This document shows, piece after piece, positions 29,739 to 38,692 of a DNA stretch of 39,725 nt. A program made the translations under genes and the position numbers. Source of the DNA: a virus; IMG/VR virus record IMGVR_UViG_3300025896_000062, positions 1-39,725 of that record. The stretch is one strand, 5' to 3'. How positions within the stretch are numbered: the first letter of the stretch is position 1; every line of letters begins with the position of its first letter. Below the pieces are notes generated by a model. The model had not been told where the DNA came from. It saw only the letters and a list, made by a program, of their open reading frames with translations, and ran no database searches.

Positions 29739-30931
29739 TATTCCACCCCGATAATTTTGAAGCCGCCAGAGCCTGTCAAGCTTGGAAGCGAGGGGGCAGG
29801 AATGCCACCCTGTGCCTGCGAATTGATGGCGCGGATGTAATCAAGCAGGCGCTGCTTTTTCAGGTTCACCGACTCGACGCTTTCCCCGAGGCGAGGGGTG
29901 ATGCTTTGAACAATCTTGTCCACTTCAGCTGCAGGGGCGGCAGCGCCTGACATTGCATAAAGGTAGGTCTGGGCAATATTGGAAATGGCGCTCGTGGCTT
30001 GCTGGTATTCAGGTGAACTCAGAGCGTACCCAGGTTGCACACCACCAATGCTAGTTGCTGCTACCTGCGACACTGGATCAGACAGAGCGTCAAAGAGGCC
30101 CTTGCCCCCTTGGTCATTTCCGAAAAGCACTTGAACGTCGCCAACGATAGCTGTGCTAAGCCGCCCGAAGCGCTGTTCCTGCTCGTTCGGCTTGGGGGCT
30201 GTCCCAGGGATTGGCTGACCAACGGTGATCCCAGGCGTTGAACTAGCGCCCACGCTAGTAGACTGCGGCGGGGTTTCAGCAGGCTGAGTTTCGGGGACCG
30301 AAGGATAAGGCGACGATATTCCGGGCGGCAGCGTGGGTTGTATCATAACTGGAACCATACCCTGCGCCGTCTGAGTCATACTTTGCTTAGGCTGCATCAA
30401 ATACCAGTAAGCCCATTTATATGCGTCAGAGTTTTTATCTGCGTTGGTGTTTCCAAGAATATTCATGGCCTGTGCATCAAGGCTTGTGCCTTCAAATATG
30501 CCATTGTTAGTCATAGGCTTGGGCAAGGAGGCAACTGGCTTCCCGTCAGGCCCATAACGCGTCTGACCTTCAGCAAGGGTAAAACCTTCGCCAGCACCAG
30601 CGTTCTTTTGTTCGTAAGCCATCTTGAACGCTTCACCCGGGCCTATAACGCCCTGCTCCACCATGACTGCAATGTCTGGGAACTGCTGTTTTAGCCAAGC
30701 CGTTGTGGCATTCATCTGGCTTTTAGTCAGAGCGTCAGCCTTCAGCTTTTCAGCCTGCTGCAAGTCCAACTGGTTCGCCTGTGGCAAGCCGCCACCTGCA
30801 ATCTGCAAGCCGTGCTGGATGTTCTGGCCCTGCATCAGCCCGGTGCCGATCGTCCCAAGCATATTGCTATGCTGGTTGGTCCACTGTGCGAACGGGTTCT
30901 GATCGCCAAGGAAAAATGAGGCAAGGCCCAT
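29738..30931 (-). CDS. internal virion / ejection-type protein, 397 aa
   Basis: A 397-aa protein with a Gln/Asn-rich helical N-terminus (N-M-L-G-T-I-G-T-G-L-M-Q-G-Q-N-I), a Pro/Thr-rich disordered middle and a helical C-terminus. This pattern is common for the second ejection protein in podophages. It has no recognised catalytic motif. It lies between the 230-aa and 695-aa genes with tight overlaps, so it is part of the same virion set. Confidence 0.75.
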   Translation of the reverse strand: MGLASFFLGDQNPFAQWTNQHSNMLGTIGTGLMQGQNIQHGLQIAGGGLPQANQLDLQQAEKLKADALTKSQMNATTAWLKQQFPDIAVMVEQGVIGPGEAFKMAYEQKNAGAGEGFTLAEGQTRYGPDGKPVASLPKPMTNNGIFEGTSLDAQAMNILGNTNADKNSDAYKWAYWYLMQPKQSMTQTAQGMVPVMIQPTLPPGISSPYPSVPETQPAETPPQSTSVGASSTPGITVGQPIPGTAPKPNEQEQRFGRLSTAIVGDVQVLFGNDQGGKGLFDALSDPVSQVAATSIGGVQPGYALSSPEYQQATSAISNIAQTYLYAMSGAAAPAAEVDKIVQSITPRLGESVESVNLKKQRLLDYIRAINSQAQGGIPAPSLPSLTGSGGFKIIGVE

Positions 30932-30943
30932 GGTGTCGTCCCC

Positions 30944-31636
30944 TTACATTGCAGACAGCGCCACGCCCAAAATCTGCTGCCAGAGTGGCGCAGTGGGCTG
31001 GCTGGTGGTGGTGGTCGATCCAGATGCCCCTGCCGTGCCCGACAGGATGGCTGAGAGCTTGGCGAGGTAATCGGTCGGGCCAGCGAGTTCGGCGGCTTTG
31101 CTCGCGTCCTGGGACGCGCCGATCGACTGCTGGATGGAGGACGGCAACTGCATCCCCGAGAACAGTTGCGGCAAGAGCGTTGCGGCTTCGGTCTGGCGGT
31201 TTAAGCTGTCGCCATATTGCTTGTAGTCAAGCGCCCCAAGGCTGTCTGTGAGGCCACTCGCGGCGGAGTTCATGTTGCTGTCAGCGCCGAACAGCCCGGA
31301 ATTGTTGAACGATGAATTGACCTGCTTCATCACATCATTGCCAAGCTTGGCTCGGAGCGAAGCGTAGCCGGGGTCATTCATGCCCAACTCATTGCCCGCG
31401 GCCCGGTTGGCATAGGACGACATCGCGCCATTAAGACCCTGCATGAACGCCGGGTTATTGGCAGCGGCAAGCGAACCCGCCCAGCCCTGCGTGGTGTTGG
31501 TCCCCGGCGCGACATAGAGCGACTTGCCGGGGCTGTATTCAGCGGCGATGCCGTTGGACAGTTTGGTAAGCGTTGAGTTGAGCGCCGGATTGGTCGGCCC
31601 GGTGCTGCTGGTTGATTTGGTGGTGGAGCTACCCAT
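30944..31636 (-). CDS. internal virion / ejection-type protein, 230 aa
   Basis: A 230-aa Ser/Thr/Asn/Gly-rich helical protein with N-N-P-A-F-M-Q-G-L-N-G-A-M-S-S-Y and D-P-G-Y-A-S-L-R-A-K-L-G-N-D-V, a pattern shared by the small ejection or tail-tip proteins that precede large ejection proteins in alphaproteobacterial podophages. Start at 31636 overlaps the upstream stop (TAATG). Exact role unknown. Confidence 0.75.
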   Translation of the reverse strand: MGSSTTKSTSSTGPTNPALNSTLTKLSNGIAAEYSPGKSLYVAPGTNTTQGWAGSLAAANNPAFMQGLNGAMSSYANRAAGNELGMNDPGYASLRAKLGNDVMKQVNSSFNNSGLFGADSNMNSAASGLTDSLGALDYKQYGDSLNRQTEAATLLPQLFSGMQLPSSIQQSIGASQDASKAAELAGPTDYLAKLSAILSGTAGASGSTTTTSQPTAPLWQQILGVALSAM

Positions 31637-31932
31637 TAGCGGAGCCTTTTCACTAGTCCATTGGGGATGCCGTCAAGCGGCTGGTAGTCGGGCAGGATGC
31701 GGGACCAATCCCGACCGCCAAGACGAAGTTCATCACACCCCGCTTCGCGCACGATGCGTTCAAGGGTCTGGATTTCAGCCCGAATGGTTTTAAGCCATTG
31801 CTTGGGCGGCAGCGGCAATCGGCCTTCCGCTTGGAAAATACCGCATATTGTGCAGCCGTCTTCTTCGTATACTTCAAGCGTTAGATTAACTTGCCCGCCA
31901 GCAGCGCGAATGGCAAAGGTTTGCCGAACCAT
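31636..31932 (-). CDS. hypothetical protein, 98 aa
   Basis: A 98-aa protein with a beta-rich N-terminus (V-N-L-T-L-E-V-Y-E-E-D-G-C-T-I-C-G) carrying a C-x-x-C pair and a helical Lys/Arg-rich C-terminus. Sits in the tail gene run. No family recognised. Confidence 0.7.
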   Translation of the reverse strand: MVRQTFAIRAAGGQVNLTLEVYEEDGCTICGIFQAEGRLPLPPKQWLKTIRAEIQTLERIVREAGCDELRLGGRDWSRILPDYQPLDGIPNGLVKRLR

Positions 31933-31938
31933 AGAGCC

Positions 31939-32253
31939 TTAGCGGGCTTTTGACGGCCGATTGCCCCAAAGCGGGGGCTTTGCCATTACATTCTGGATCG
32001 GAGGTTCCGGTAGCGGCATTACCTGAGGGCGACCCCCAAACTGCTGAATCGGGTTGATCTGATCGGGGGCCATTGGCGGCTGCTGCGTGGGAGCAAAGGG
32101 AAACAACCCGGCAGGGTTCAATCCCATCTGCTGAAAGAACGCTGAAAAGTCTGGCTGGCCCTGCGCCATAGGGGGCATGGGCGGAGCTTTAGGTTGCAAC
32201 ATGGGGGCAGCGGCACCAAAATTGCGGGGCTGGTAGCCTGGAGTGAAACGCAT
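31939..32253 (-). CDS. Pro/Gln-rich hypothetical virion protein, 104 aa
   Basis: A 104-aa protein, mostly Pro, Gln, Met and Ala (P-P-M-P-P-M-A-Q-G-Q-P and A-P-T-Q-Q-P-P-M-A-P), probably disordered, with one F-S-A-F-F-Q-Q-M-G-L-N-P-A-G-L helix. It could be a flexible linker or minor tail component. The ATG is followed closely by the previous stop. Confidence 0.65.
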   Translation of the reverse strand: MRFTPGYQPRNFGAAAPMLQPKAPPMPPMAQGQPDFSAFFQQMGLNPAGLFPFAPTQQPPMAPDQINPIQQFGGRPQVMPLPEPPIQNVMAKPPLWGNRPSKAR

Positions 32254-32257
32254 GGGG

Positions 32258-32617
32258 TTACCCTATGTTGAGGACTTGCAGGCCGACGACATGGAACTTG
32301 CCAGCGGCATCGGATGAAGTGACGCGCAGTTTTGAGCCCTTGGGCACCACGATCCCCTGGGTGAACAGCAGCGCCTTATTGGCCGTGACAGCCTTGGCAT
32401 TCCAAGTGGTACCGCCATCGTCACCGACATAGACGGCATTGGTGCCGTCATAGAGATCAACCGTCAGATTGGGCGTGGACCCGGCGTGTTCATTGACCTG
32501 GAACCACGGCACAGTGATTGACTGATTGCTGGCATCAACAACGGTGGTGACCGTGTTGCCGGTGACGCGCACGGCAATGGGAAGCGCTCCAAAACCGCGA
32601 AACTGAAACACGCTCAT
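32258..32617 (-). CDS. small beta-rich virion protein, 119 aa
   Basis: A 119-aa protein of alternating short beta strands (I-A-V-R-V-T-G-N-T-V-T-T-V-V and L-R-V-T-S-S-D-A-A-G-K-F-H-V-V-G-L) without charged clusters. It follows the 475-aa tail protein with a four-base overlap. Resembles small decoration or tail-knob proteins; exact function unknown. Confidence 0.68.
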   Translation of the reverse strand: MSVFQFRGFGALPIAVRVTGNTVTTVVDASNQSITVPWFQVNEHAGSTPNLTVDLYDGTNAVYVGDDGGTTWNAKAVTANKALLFTQGIVVPKGSKLRVTSSDAAGKFHVVGLQVLNIG

Positions 32618-34041
32618 CGCACGCCCCCGTTCACCAGTTCGACATCCTCAAGCCCATTGGCATAGGTCCAGATGCTGGATGCGGGAACAATCTGCTTGAG
32701 CGCGAACAAGCGGCCCCTGCCCCGCAACGGCACTCGGCCCGAGTCGGTCACCGTCACCGGGTCTTTCCATGTGAGGGTTGCGGCGCGATTGTCAGCAACG
32801 CCGAGGCTCAGCGTTGAGGCAACGGCATCGCAATTTGGGGTTGCCCAGTTGACCCAGCCCCATTGCGGCATGGCAACGGTGGACGAGATCAGCGTGGCTT
32901 CAAGACTGCTGCCCGAGAAGGTGGCGAACTTGTACGAGCCATCCAAGGCCCCGAACAGCAAAGCGCCACCGGCCCACAGGCGCGAGTCGATGGTTTCTGA
33001 CACGCTGTCAATCGTGGAGGTTAGGGTATCGATTGATACGCCGGGGGTGGCAATGCGGGTCAGCGTTGAGGTGGTAACGGCGGCGGTGAAGAACTCATTG
33101 AGTTGCCAATCGTACCCAAGCAGCAGCGTTGACGACAACCGCCACCACACGACCTTGTTGTAGGGATCAACCGCGCCCATGACGTTTTCATAGTTATCGG
33201 GGGTGATCTGCGTGGCAAGCCAGCGGTTGACGCGCTCGGCCCCAATCGGTTCGTTGCCGCCTTGCAGAGTGAACTTATAGAAGCCATCGGTGGCGAGGTA
33301 GAACACCATGCCGTCAAAAGCCACGATGGATCGGTCAGACACCGCGCCACGGCCATCGGCCACCTTCTGGATTGAGTAGAGCGCCGATCCGCCTGTGCCG
33401 AATTGCACGAGCCGCATGGCGTCTTTCTGGAACATCACGCCCGCGCCGTTCTTGATGTCGCGCCCACCGACCAGTTCGCCGCCGTCTTCAAAGGTTTTGC
33501 CGTCTGCGCCCTGTGTCGTCCAATTGGTGTGGTCACCAATGGCTGAAGACTGAAAGCGCCGGGGCGAGCCCGAGACGCCAAGGCCAAACACCACGTTGTT
33601 GCAGACGAATAGTGCCTTGGCCGCAGGGCCACCGGATACCGCCGAGTTGGCACCACCGGCATCCACATCATAGGCTTTGAGCCCGGAAGTGGTATCGGAA
33701 TTGAGGACATATTTGCCGAACTGCGCGAAGGCGACATCATCGCCAGTGGTCACAGTGCGGCCCGTCTCAAGGCTTGACCAGGTATAGTCGGACGCCATCA
33801 ACTGGATGGTCGTGGCTGTCGCGGCAATGATGGCATAGGAGCCGTCATTCTTGATTGCAGCAATGACACCACGCGGCGCAGCAGAGAGCGCTACGGCCCC
33901 GGAAGCCGTAACCAGTGCCGGCATAGGCCCATAGCCGAGCCCAGACGGGGCAGTCTGTGGCAAGACATTCTGCGCCAGCGTAGCAAAGCCAGAATTGGGG
34001 CCACCGACATCAGGGCGAAACGGTCCAAAGGGCAATTGCAT
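32614..34041 (-). CDS. tail stabilisation / tail-hub protein (P22 gp10-like), 475 aa
   Basis: A 475-aa protein beginning M-Q-L-P-F-G-P-F-R-P-D-V, then a series of beta blades with repeated W, G-D and D-G turns (residues 60-330) that suggest a beta-propeller as in P22 gp10 and related podophage hub proteins that cap the portal channel. It sits between the adaptor and the small tail genes, where gp10 normally lies. Distant family; called from position and fold-like pattern. Confidence 0.72.
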   Translation of the reverse strand: MQLPFGPFRPDVGGPNSGFATLAQNVLPQTAPSGLGYGPMPALVTASGAVALSAAPRGVIAAIKNDGSYAIIAATATTIQLMASDYTWSSLETGRTVTTGDDVAFAQFGKYVLNSDTTSGLKAYDVDAGGANSAVSGGPAAKALFVCNNVVFGLGVSGSPRRFQSSAIGDHTNWTTQGADGKTFEDGGELVGGRDIKNGAGVMFQKDAMRLVQFGTGGSALYSIQKVADGRGAVSDRSIVAFDGMVFYLATDGFYKFTLQGGNEPIGAERVNRWLATQITPDNYENVMGAVDPYNKVVWWRLSSTLLLGYDWQLNEFFTAAVTTSTLTRIATPGVSIDTLTSTIDSVSETIDSRLWAGGALLFGALDGSYKFATFSGSSLEATLISSTVAMPQWGWVNWATPNCDAVASTLSLGVADNRAATLTWKDPVTVTDSGRVPLRGRGRLFALKQIVPASSIWTYANGLEDVELVNGGVR

Positions 34042-34658
34042 TACGGCATCACCATCGCAGGACGCATTTCAACATTGCCGAACTGCGCCACCTGGTCCTG
34101 CGCCATCACGGCGTCGAGATCGGCTAGGGCCTGCTGCCACATGCCCTGTGCCAGCCCAAAGTCGCGGGCAAAGATCGCTTCCTCGGCAAGGCAGGCGTTG
34201 AGGTAAATGTCAGGGGCAAGCGTCAGCAGCCAATTGCTGGTGGCGGCGGCGGACAGCGGCGTAAGCTTGCTGTCGAACACTAGAATGAAGTCATCTGTGG
34301 TGAGCGGGGAAACCTTGAAGCTTGTGCCCCTGATCGCAAACAGGCGGGCGCTGTCGCTCAGTCCCCAGGGGTTTGAGGCAAGCAGCGCATCCCATGACAC
34401 TTGGGTCAGCGGGGTTGACCCAACAAGGTCTTGCACCACAGAGCGCAGCCCAATGAACCCCGAGGGCAGCGTTGCTTCACCATTGGCGTCAGTGGTTAGC
34501 GTGGTTGTGTCCATGCCGCGCCACGATGAGGCTAGGCGGCGGTTAAACTTGGCCTCGGCATTGCCAATGAAAATATCGCGGCGGGCGGTGGAATAGGCCC
34601 GCTCTGTGTAGTCATTGATTGCGGTTTGCAGGTCGGCATAGCTCGCAAGTGACGGCAT
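34041..34658 (-). CDS. head-tail adaptor protein (SU10 / gp4-like), 205 aa
   Basis: A helical 205-aa protein with the phage adaptor start Y-A-D-L-Q-T-A-I-N-D-Y-T-E-R and R-D-I-F-I-G-N-A-E-A-K-F-N-R-R-L near residue 25, a central beta insertion, and a C-terminal helix around D-I-Y-L-N-A-C-L-A-E-E-A. This closely fits adaptors that bind the portal in SU10/P22-type podophages. Start at 34658 overlaps the upstream stop. Confidence 0.88.
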   Translation of the reverse strand: MPSLASYADLQTAINDYTERAYSTARRDIFIGNAEAKFNRRLASSWRGMDTTTLTTDANGEATLPSGFIGLRSVVQDLVGSTPLTQVSWDALLASNPWGLSDSARLFAIRGTSFKVSPLTTDDFILVFDSKLTPLSAAATSNWLLTLAPDIYLNACLAEEAIFARDFGLAQGMWQQALADLDAVMAQDQVAQFGNVEMRPAMVMP

Positions 34659-35047
34659 CAGACCTTGCCTTCCCGGCTTCTAAATGCCGCGTTGTCTTCG
34701 TGATTCCAGAACCAGCGCATGAAGTCCTTGTCCCCGTGTTGGAGGCGAGGCGCGACTTCGGCGTAGAACTTGTTGAGCGGAATGGAGCCGACTTTGACCA
34801 TGGGGACGTTTCCGCCCTTTTCGCTGCCCGAGCCGTAGGACCAGCGGCGATTCATGCTGTCGGCGCGTTCGGCGGCCGCTTTATGCAGCAGCGCACTTTC
34901 CGCGATATATTCAGTTTTCTGCACCATAATCGGGGTGCCAGTGACCGGGTGCGTGCCCCTGCCGACATAGCGGCGGAAGTCGGGAGTGGTCTCAACCAAT
35001 TCCCAAGAGCAGTTCTGCACCTCGGCCTCGGTGAGGCGGGTGTTCAT
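34658..35047 (-). CDS. hypothetical head protein, 129 aa
   Basis: A 129-aa protein with two compact parts: an N-terminal D-F-R-R-Y-V-G-R-G-T-H-P-V-T-G-T-P-I region and a C-terminal helix with R-L-Q-H-G-D-K-D-F-M-R-W-F-W-N. Common between decoration and adaptor genes in this phage group; no role known. Its stop overlaps the adaptor start. Confidence 0.72.
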   Translation of the reverse strand: MNTRLTEAEVQNCSWELVETTPDFRRYVGRGTHPVTGTPIMVQKTEYIAESALLHKAAAERADSMNRRWSYGSGSEKGGNVPMVKVGSIPLNKFYAEVAPRLQHGDKDFMRWFWNHEDNAAFRSREGKV

Positions 35048-35127
35048 GGGGGCGTTCTTCCATCACGGAGATCGCTGAAGGGGAGCGGCGCGACATCCCG
35101 GAGGCATCGCGCCCGCTGGCGAAGGGC

Positions 35128-35442
35128 TTAGAGGTAGACTTCGGCAATGCCTTTAGAGCGCATGTCTTTGGCCTCGGCCTCGGGCACCTCAATAACGGTT
35201 CCAGCCCATATTTTCCCAACCATGCCAACGCCGGGATAGGCGGGTGGGCTCATCAGGTCAGGGATAAACTCGGCAGTCTGGATGATCTGTTCGCGGCCAC
35301 CGGCATCCTTGGCGCGGATTTCCGGCCGATTGTGTCCAACGATGCGGACAAGCTGGCGCGGCACGTAGTTTTTCTTAAGCTGCATGGCGATGGGCTTCTG
35401 CGTTGCGGCAGAGGCAGTCTTGGCGGGGGCGTCGTTTGACAC
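35128..35442 (-). CDS. hypothetical head-associated protein, 104 aa
   Basis: A 104-aa protein with basic N-terminal half (K-K-N-Y-V-P-R-Q-L-V-R-I-V-G-H) and a C-terminal G-K-I-W-A-G-T-V-I-E-V-P segment. It uses a GTG start at 35442 with AAAGGT upstream; an internal ATG encodes a shorter form. It lies just past a terminator-like hairpin after the decoration gene. No family recognised. Confidence 0.68.
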   Translation of the reverse strand: MSNDAPAKTASAATQKPIAMQLKKNYVPRQLVRIVGHNRPEIRAKDAGGREQIIQTAEFIPDLMSPPAYPGVGMVGKIWAGTVIEVPEAEAKDMRSKGIAEVYL

Positions 35443-35469
35443 AGGTCCGACCTTTCAATTGGGGGAATG

Positions 35470-35500
35470 AAAAAGGGGCAAGCCCGAAGCCCGCCCCTTT
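35470..35500 (-). terminator. terminator after the decoration gene
   Basis: Minus strand AAGGGGC ... GCCCCTT with an inner GC-rich loop, followed by TTTTTC. Lies between 35524 and the 35442 start, so it probably tapers transcription after the abundant capsid and decoration genes. Confidence 0.75.
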
Positions 35501-35523
35501 GATGTTCAGTGTGCTAGAAATGC

Positions 35524-35958
35524 TTAGCTGACGGTTGCAGAGAAAGGCGTGGCCTCTGTGCCCGTGGCCGAACCGATGACCTGAACGTGCCAGATGCCCG
35601 AGGCGATGTCCTTGAGGCGGATGCGGTCGCCCTTGATGCCGCCGGTCGTCGAGCCATCCATGGTGATGGTGTCGTCCGACGCGCCGGTTTCAAAGGCCAC
35701 GGCGGTCGCGCCGCCATCTGCCGCGTTGATCGCCACACCCGACATGATGTCGGTGGCATTCGCCACTTTCACCGTGGTCGTGTTGGAGGTCACCGTAGTG
35801 CCCACAACGATTTCATATTCCGCGCCCGAGCCATCGGAGGCCGGGAGCGTGAAAGCGATGCCAGCGGCACGGTTGGCGACAATGGCGGCACCAGCGTGGT
35901 TGCGCTTGGTGATGGTAAGCGTCGAACCCGTGACGCTGATCGGCTGCATAATATCCAT
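35524..35958 (-). CDS. head decoration-like protein, 144 aa
   Basis: A 144-aa protein with beta-rich composition, Ala/Thr/Gly repeats (V-T-S-N-T-T-T-V-K-V-A-N-A and T-I-T-M-D-G-S-T-T-G-G) and G-I-W-H-V-Q-V-I near residue 124. It follows the major capsid gene within 61 bases, the usual place for head decoration or cement proteins in podophages. The fold is not certain. Confidence 0.72.
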   Translation of the reverse strand: MDIMQPISVTGSTLTITKRNHAGAAIVANRAAGIAFTLPASDGSGAEYEIVVGTTVTSNTTTVKVANATDIMSGVAINAADGGATAVAFETGASDDTITMDGSTTGGIKGDRIRLKDIASGIWHVQVIGSATGTEATPFSATVS

Positions 35959-35980
35959 TTGTGGATGTCCTTATGGAAGG

Positions 35981-36006
35981 GAAAGGGGGCGACCGAAGCC
36001 GCCCCC
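35981..36006 (-). terminator. hairpin between capsid and decoration genes
   Basis: Minus strand GGGGGCGGC-TTCG-GTCGCCCCC, a 9-bp stem with a TTCG tetraloop followed by only TTTCCC. More likely an mRNA-stabilising or attenuating hairpin than a full terminator. Confidence 0.65.
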
Positions 36007-36019
36007 GAGATCAGGTCAC

Positions 36020-37030
36020 TTAGGCCGAGGCGCTGACGCCGTAGAGGTCGGCCACAACACCGTTGGCCGCTTCGTTCTTGACGAGCAGCGTATATTCGGT
36101 GAGCAGCACGCGCTTTTCCGCGTCGCCGGTCTTGGCGGGCTGTTCCATCATAATGTCGCGGAACACGCCGAGCTTGATCGTCGAGGGATCGAGCAGGAAG
36201 GCGTTGCGAGCGGTGCTGGCACCGGCACGAGCCAACTGGCGGTTGACCACCACGTTGATGAGGCCAAAGTCCGACATATAGGCATCGGCGGCACCGATCA
36301 GCGTGGTCGGGCCATTGCCGGTCAGGTTCTTCTGGCTCGGCACGATGTCGGACGCATCCAGCAGATTGCTGAACACGGTTTTCACATAAGGCGACACCAT
36401 CAGCACGGACGGCGAACCACCCGCATTGTAGGTGGACAGGATGGCTTCATCCATCAGCGCCTTGGTGAAAGCCCGCTGGGTGCCGTTGGTGGCCGCATCC
36501 ACGACATTGGTCGAGGTGTTAAAGCCGCCCGACGAACCGCCAGAACCGAGGCTGTCATTGGTTGCGAGCCAAGCCCGCAGACCGCCGAGGGTGCGGTTGG
36601 TTGCGCCATTGCCCGAGCCCGCCGAGGAAGCCTGGTTGCTGAGCAGAGTGACTTCACGGTCAATCTTCAGTTCAAGGCCCTTCTTGGCGGTCTGATAGGC
36701 GATTTCGGAAGCACGACCGGCCTTGTCAGCCTGTTCAAGCGAGCCCGAAACGATGAACGACTTATCGCTGATCTGCGTGTAGTTGCCGACACGCGAGGTA
36801 GCGGTGACCGCATCATAGGTCCAGTCGTTGCCTTCCGGGCGGTTGTTCGCCGTATCCGGGGTAGCGAGGGTATCAAGCTGCCACTCGGGATGGATCGACT
36901 TGACCGACTGCGTACCGATCAGCGAGGTGAACGGGACTTCTTCGGGCGAAATGCGGTTGATGGTATTGGCGAGTTCTTCGCGCAGACCCTTGGCGTCAAA
37001 GGTCTCAAAAGTATTTGAAAGCTGTGCCAT
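36020..37030 (-). CDS. major capsid protein, SU10/DUF5309 type, 336 aa
   Basis: Shell subunit. The sequence starts with L-S-N-T-F-E-T-F-D-A-K-G-L-R-E-E-L, and has I-S-P-E-E-V-P-F-T-S-L-I-G near residue 27, G-G-L-R-A-W-L-A-T-N near 147, and a C-terminal V-F-R-D-I-M-M-E region, as in the SU10 major capsid family (DUF5309, HK97 fold). Preceded by the scaffold gene with 12-base spacing and a likely highly expressed transcript ending at a strong hairpin. Confidence 0.93.
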   Translation of the reverse strand: MAQLSNTFETFDAKGLREELANTINRISPEEVPFTSLIGTQSVKSIHPEWQLDTLATPDTANNRPEGNDWTYDAVTATSRVGNYTQISDKSFIVSGSLEQADKAGRASEIAYQTAKKGLELKIDREVTLLSNQASSAGSGNGATNRTLGGLRAWLATNDSLGSGGSSGGFNTSTNVVDAATNGTQRAFTKALMDEAILSTYNAGGSPSVLMVSPYVKTVFSNLLDASDIVPSQKNLTGNGPTTLIGAADAYMSDFGLINVVVNRQLARAGASTARNAFLLDPSTIKLGVFRDIMMEQPAKTGDAEKRVLLTEYTLLVKNEAANGVVADLYGVSASA

Positions 37031-37042
37031 TTGTGGCGATCC

Positions 37043-38071
37043 TTACAGATTGAGGGACTTGAGCAGTTCCACCGCGTCATCGATGGAGCCTGTCTTGCGA
37101 AGCCGCTCAGACCGTTGCTGGAAGTCTTGGGACGCTCGTGCCCTCGGGTCCACACGCCGGTTCTGGCGCGGGAGGATGGGCTTACCCTCAACCTGTTTCT
37201 GCGCTTCGGGAGCGCGAGCGAGGGCCTTGCGGTAGCGCATGGCGTCTCGGAGGATGAGGTAGGCTTTGTGCGATGTCAGGGTGCCGATGTCGTCAGGCGT
37301 CAGGCCCCACCATTCGTTGCCCTTTTCAACCGCCTCTTCGAGGAATGACCGTGCCTTGGCCGGATCGGCAAAGAGCTTGTCTTTCTCGCGGAGGGTCGCA
37401 AACTCGGCTTGCAGCAACTGCTGGGTCTGGGTCTGCGTTTGATACTGCGCCTGCTGCTGAAGCTGGGCGCGTTCCTGGTCGAAGGCATTGAAGGCAGAGA
37501 CAGCCTGTTCATAGGCGTCCCGTTCCTGCATGTGCCGCATGTAGCCAATCGGGTCCGTTTCCGGTGATCCGGTAAAAGGCTGGGGCGGCTGGGGCAGGTA
37601 TCGCTGTCCAAAGCTGTTGAGCTTTTCCGCAAGCTGCATCAGTGTTTGAGCCTGCTGATCTACCGTGGATTTAGTCTGCTGGATCTGGTCGCGTTCCTGC
37701 GCCAGTTCCTGCGTCTTCCGCGTGTAGTCGCGCTGAAACAGATTATTGCGCTTCAGGTCGGCAACGGAGATCACCGTGCCATCCTCAAGGGTCACCTTAG
37801 CGGTGTCGGGAGCAAAGCGCCCGCCCTTGATGTCGGCATCTTGTGGTCCGTCCGAGTCTTCGGCGGCTTCATCCGGGTCAACGTCTTCCGAAACATCGAC
37901 ATCAGGGTCTTCCCCGTCATCGGCTTCGGCAATCGCTTCGTCCTCTTGATCTGTTGGGAGGTCCGTTTCCGGGTCCGCTAGAAGTGAGGTCAGGTTTTCA
38001 ACGCCCTCATTAATCGACAGGGGCGCGTCATCAACAGTCCCGGCGTCAGCCGGGGGGTTGTTCTCAGACAT
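37043..38071 (-). CDS. scaffolding protein, 342 aa
   Basis: A 342-aa acidic protein: a very acidic N-terminal third (D-P-E-T-D-L-P-T-D-Q-E-D-E and D-D-G-E-D-P-D-V-D-V-S-E-D), a central coiled-coil Gln-rich region (L-A-Q-E-R-D-Q-I-Q-Q-T) and a basic C-terminus (R-R-V-D-P-R-A-R-A). This is the usual scaffold architecture that contacts the capsid with its basic end. Directly upstream of the capsid gene. Confidence 0.85.
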   Translation of the reverse strand: MSENNPPADAGTVDDAPLSINEGVENLTSLLADPETDLPTDQEDEAIAEADDGEDPDVDVSEDVDPDEAAEDSDGPQDADIKGGRFAPDTAKVTLEDGTVISVADLKRNNLFQRDYTRKTQELAQERDQIQQTKSTVDQQAQTLMQLAEKLNSFGQRYLPQPPQPFTGSPETDPIGYMRHMQERDAYEQAVSAFNAFDQERAQLQQQAQYQTQTQTQQLLQAEFATLREKDKLFADPAKARSFLEEAVEKGNEWWGLTPDDIGTLTSHKAYLILRDAMRYRKALARAPEAQKQVEGKPILPRQNRRVDPRARASQDFQQRSERLRKTGSIDDAVELLKSLNL

Positions 38072-38161
38072 AGGGTATGGTCCTTCTGGCCCATCAGGGC
38101 GCGGGGCTATGGCGCTTCACAGCGCGGGAACAGCCGGGTTCGCGTTAAGCGAGCGGCTGGG

Positions 38162-38404
38162 TCAGAGGTCGCTGCCGCCATCGAACTTGCCAGCGGCAAG
38201 CAGGACGGCGCGAAGCGCATCTCGAACATCGGTAAGGCATCCGGCCATCGCCTGGAGCCTCAGAATTGCGGTGGTGTCGCTCGCCTCGGTGACCGCCAAT
38301 TGCTCAAGGGCATTCTGGCGCACTTCGTCGAAGGCAGCGGTTAATTCATCATGGCGCAGCAGGTCATCAACGCGCTGCGCCCGGTAGGAAAGCGGCTCGG
38401 TCAT
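38162..38404 (-). CDS. hypothetical helical protein, 80 aa
   Basis: An 80-aa all-helical protein (Y-R-A-Q-R-V-D-D-L-L-R-H-D-E-L-T-A-A-F-D-E-V and A-L-E-Q-L-A-V-T-E-A) starting by ATGA overlap at 38404. It resembles small helical proteins found between portal and scaffold genes in this phage group. Function unknown. Confidence 0.7.
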   Translation of the reverse strand: MTEPLSYRAQRVDDLLRHDELTAAFDEVRQNALEQLAVTEASDTTAILRLQAMAGCLTDVRDALRAVLLAAGKFDGGSDL

Positions 38405-38682
38405 TCCCACCCGACCGTAACGCCAACATTGGCGAGGGTGGCATCAAAGCCGACATAAATGCCGGTGCGGCACAGCACTTCCAGTTCAATGGTATGGCCC
38501 GGAGTGGTCGCAAACACCCACTCTTTATAGAGCACGGTGCCGCTTTCGGCAGTGTTGTCATAGATGGTCAAAAGCCCAGCCGTTGGCGTAGCCGTCAGGG
38601 GGGCAATCGACACGTAACAGACTTTTGCAATGCCGGTTCGAACCAGCGTATCGGCGGTACAGTGAGTAAAATTGGATGCCAT
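38401..38682 (-). CDS. small beta-rich hypothetical protein, 93 aa
   Basis: A 93-aa protein beginning M-A-S-N-F-T-H-C with beta strands such as A-K-V-C-Y-V-S-I-A-P-L-T-A and E-L-E-V-L-C-R-T-G-I-Y-V-G. GAGGA lies 8 bases before the start at 38682. It follows the fibre gene by only 10 bases and overlaps the 80-aa gene. Possibly a virion surface component; unproven. Confidence 0.7.
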   Translation of the reverse strand: MASNFTHCTADTLVRTGIAKVCYVSIAPLTATPTAGLLTIYDNTAESGTVLYKEWVFATTPGHTIELEVLCRTGIYVGFDATLANVGVTVGWE

Positions 38683-38692
38683 GGTGTCCTCG

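Noticed and set aside
35594-37018. 474-aa plus-strand ORF opposite the capsid and decoration genes
   Set aside because: It is antisense to the clearly recognised capsid and decoration genes; GC-rich codon bias opens this frame. It even crosses two gene boundaries and has no ribosome site.
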